Positions 5,489 through 6,822 of a stretch of 6,822 bases of DNA are shown one piece after another (position 1 is the stretch's first letter; the number at the start of each line of letters is the position of its first letter). The position numbers were made by a program, and so were the translations under genes. The notes beneath the pieces are model-generated. The model was given only the letters and a program-made list of their open reading frames with translations. It was not told where the DNA came from and made no database searches. Source of the DNA: Chloroflexota bacterium (GTDB taxonomy: Bacteria > Chloroflexota > Limnocylindria > QHBO01); the NCBI GenBank assembly GCA_024636135.1, contig JAGXHP010000161.1, positions 1 through 6,822 of the forward strand, given 5' to 3'.

Positions 5489-6709
5489 TCAGGCGGGCGA
5501 TGCCTGCCGCTGGCGACGCTCCCGCGCCTCGCGGTAGAGGTCTTCCACCGCGGCAACCTGCCGCGACAACGAGAATCGCGCCGCGTCGCGGATTGCGCGC
5601 TGCGCGAGGGCGTTTCGCCGCTCGGGGTCCTCCGCGAGGGTGGCAATGGCCTGGCCCAGTCGGACGACCAACGTGTCCGCCGGCACATACGGGACGACCA
5701 CGCCGTCGATGCCATCGCGCACCGAGTCGCGCACGCCCGGACCCTCGACCGCCACGATGGGCAGGCCGGCGGTCAGGGCTTCGGCCAGGACGAGGCCCTG
5801 CGTTTCGGAGCGCGAGGCGAACGCGAAGAGGTCCGTCCCGGCCACGGTGGCGAGCGCCTCCATCCGCGGCAGTGGTCCCGTGAAGTGGATCCGATCCGTC
5901 ATGCCGGCGGCGAGGACACGGGCACGCAGGCTGCCATCCGACGGACCTCCGCCGACGACCAGCAGCCGCAGCCCGAGATGGCGGTCCGCGACACCGGCGA
6001 CGGCGTCGATGAGAACCTCGGGGCTCTTCTCCGGTGCCAGTCGTCCGAGCGACGCGACCACCACCGAGTCGACAGGCCAGCCCGTCATGGCGTGAACGTC
6101 GACGGGCGCCAGGGCACGGATGCCGTCGGTGTCGACTCCCGTCGGGATGACACGGATCCGCGATGCGCGGTCATCGCCGATGCGGTCCTGGATCCAGCCG
6201 GCCAGCTCGTCCGACGGGGCGATCACCGCATCGCAGGCACGCCACCAGGCGCCAAGCCACGCATCCGTGACCCGCCGACCCACCGCAGAAAGGGGCCCGG
6301 CGTAGTGGCTGTAGTCATCGAAGCGGGTGTGATGCGTGAAGATCAGCGGCGCACCCGACGATCGGGCCAGGCGGCGTGCCATCACTCCACTGGCGAACGG
6401 CGAGTGTGCATGGACGATGTCCGGTTCGAAAGCGCGGGCGGTGCGCCAGCCTGCGGCCGTCGGGATCGGCCACGGCATGCGGTAGCGCGGCGGTGCAATC
6501 GCCGGCGGGCGGTACGACGGCAGCCAGGCCATGGTCGGCGCCGGCCCCGGTGATCCGACGCCTCCGACCTCGGTGCCGCGCGCCGGCTGGGGAGCGACAA
6601 TCAGGACCTCATGCCCCGCCGCACCGAGGCCGCGGGCCAGCGCGTCCACCGACACGGTCACGCCGGAGAGGTACGGCAGGTATGACTCGGTGGTGAGGAC
6701 GATGCGCAT
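5489..6709 (-). CDS. GT4-family glycosyltransferase, diacylglycerol glucosyltransferase-like
   Basis: A complete retaining GT-B glycosyltransferase of 406 residues that should move a sugar from a nucleotide-sugar donor to a lipid or glycan acceptor at the inner face of the membrane. The N-terminal acceptor domain begins MRIVLTTESYLPYLSGVTVS with HAHSPFASG at 100-108 and FTHHTRFDDYSHY at 124-136, a stretch reminiscent of 1,2-diacylglycerol 3-glucosyltransferases and PimB/SqdX-like enzymes. The linker IPTGVD (188-193) leads into the donor domain: SLGRLAPEKS (220-229), VVGGGP (251-256), and the GT4 E-x7-E pair E302/E310 in SETQGLVLAEALTAGLPIVA (301-320). The ATG at 6709 is chosen because the protein begins there as the family does; the frame is open 26 codons further upstream but inside the methyltransferase gene. 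No membrane segment is seen, so it is probably peripheral. It follows the methyltransferase stop by four bases. Donor and acceptor cannot be read from sequence. Confidence 0.93.
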   Translation of the reverse strand: MRIVLTTESYLPYLSGVTVSVDALARGLGAAGHEVLIVAPQPARGTEVGGVGSPGPAPTMAWLPSYRPPAIAPPRYRMPWPIPTAAGWRTARAFEPDIVHAHSPFASGVMARRLARSSGAPLIFTHHTRFDDYSHYAGPLSAVGRRVTDAWLGAWWRACDAVIAPSDELAGWIQDRIGDDRASRIRVIPTGVDTDGIRALAPVDVHAMTGWPVDSVVVASLGRLAPEKSPEVLIDAVAGVADRHLGLRLLVVGGGPSDGSLRARVLAAGMTDRIHFTGPLPRMEALATVAGTDLFAFASRSETQGLVLAEALTAGLPIVAVEGPGVRDSVRDGIDGVVVPYVPADTLVVRLGQAIATLAEDPERRNALAQRAIRDAARFSLSRQVAAVEDLYREARERRQRQASPA

Positions 6710-6713
6710 GGCT

Positions 6714-6822
6714 TCAGCCCACCGTCGCGGCATGGAGCGTGACCATGCCCGCCGCCAGCTGGCGCCATTCGACGTCGTGCAGCCCAACGTCGCGCATGAG
6801 CTCCGCGACCTCCGCCGGCCGC
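6714..6822 (-). CDS. menG: C-terminal end of a UbiE/MenG-family methyltransferase (5' part outside window)
   Basis: Only the last 35 codons are present. The peptide RPAEVAELMRDVGLHDVEWR followed by QLAAGMVTLHAATVG matches the end of UbiE/MenG (COQ5) SAM-dependent C-methyltransferases, where an AELM--AGF--V stretch precedes a LxxGxVxLHxG ending. These enzymes methylate demethylmenaquinol (or the ubiquinone precursor) in the last steps of quinone synthesis; menaquinone is more likely for the lineage I suspect. Its TGA is four bases before the glycosyltransferase ATG, so the two are probably co-transcribed and coupled. The catalytic domain is not visible here, so the name rests on a short tail and the tidy context; another class I methyltransferase is possible. 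Confidence 0.65.
   Translation of the reverse strand, partial: RPAEVAELMRDVGLHDVEWRQLAAGMVTLHAATVG

Noticed and set aside
3918..5537. Long plus-strand open frame (539 codons) opposite the NUDIX gene and membrane protein
   Set aside because: It crosses two minus-strand genes and the promoter, shows only low-complexity Arg/Gly/Pro content and has no domain. Shadow of GC-rich coding on the other strand.
6710..6787. Longer glycosyltransferase starting at 6787
   Set aside because: The extra 26 residues lie in the methyltransferase tail in another frame, and family members start directly with the MRIVL-type strand at 6709.

Overview
The window is a compact, very GC-rich stretch of bacterial chromosome. 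Every gene I can support lies on the minus strand, so it reads from right to left. The GC richness (third codon positions mostly G or C), a glycine cleavage system with the P-protein split into two genes, a menaquinone-type methyltransferase end and a diacylglycerol-glucosyltransferase-like GT4 enzyme would fit a high-GC Chloroflexota lineage such as Limnocylindria. That placement is an impression from gene style, not a proof. I see no transposase, integrase, tRNA, rRNA, CRISPR array or long repeat.

Right-hand block (6822 down to 4365): the last 35 codons of a UbiE/MenG-family methyltransferase, then a complete GT4 glycosyltransferase after 4 bases, then a 369-residue protein with two predicted membrane segments and no family I recognise. 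The tight spacing suggests one transcript concerned with the membrane (quinone, glycolipid and an unknown membrane protein).

Middle (4364 down to 4048): directly after the stop of the membrane protein is a promoter-like pair, TTGCGC, 16 bases, TACAAT, followed by 7 bases and an ATG, which is the geometry of a leaderless transcript. A perfect 7-bp inverted repeat fills most of its spacer. Downstream, the best-supported reading frame is a small, strongly basic protein of 89 or 92 residues with gene-like codon-position GC. It is uncertain but would explain the space between the promoter and the next gene.

Left-hand block (4047 down to 1): NUDIX hydrolase, gcvT, gcvH, gcvPA and gcvPB (cut by the window edge). 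NUDIX/gcvT and gcvPA/gcvPB overlap by ATGA, and the other gaps are 10 and 40 bases, so this looks like one operon. GcvPA and GcvPB together decarboxylate glycine and load the aminomethyl group on the lipoyl arm of GcvH. GcvT then passes the one-carbon unit to tetrahydrofolate and releases ammonia. Dihydrolipoamide dehydrogenase, the fourth component, is not in the window. The least ordinary parts are the NUDIX gene coupled to gcvT, the basic small ORF with its promoter, and the unclassified membrane protein; the rest is standard metabolism.
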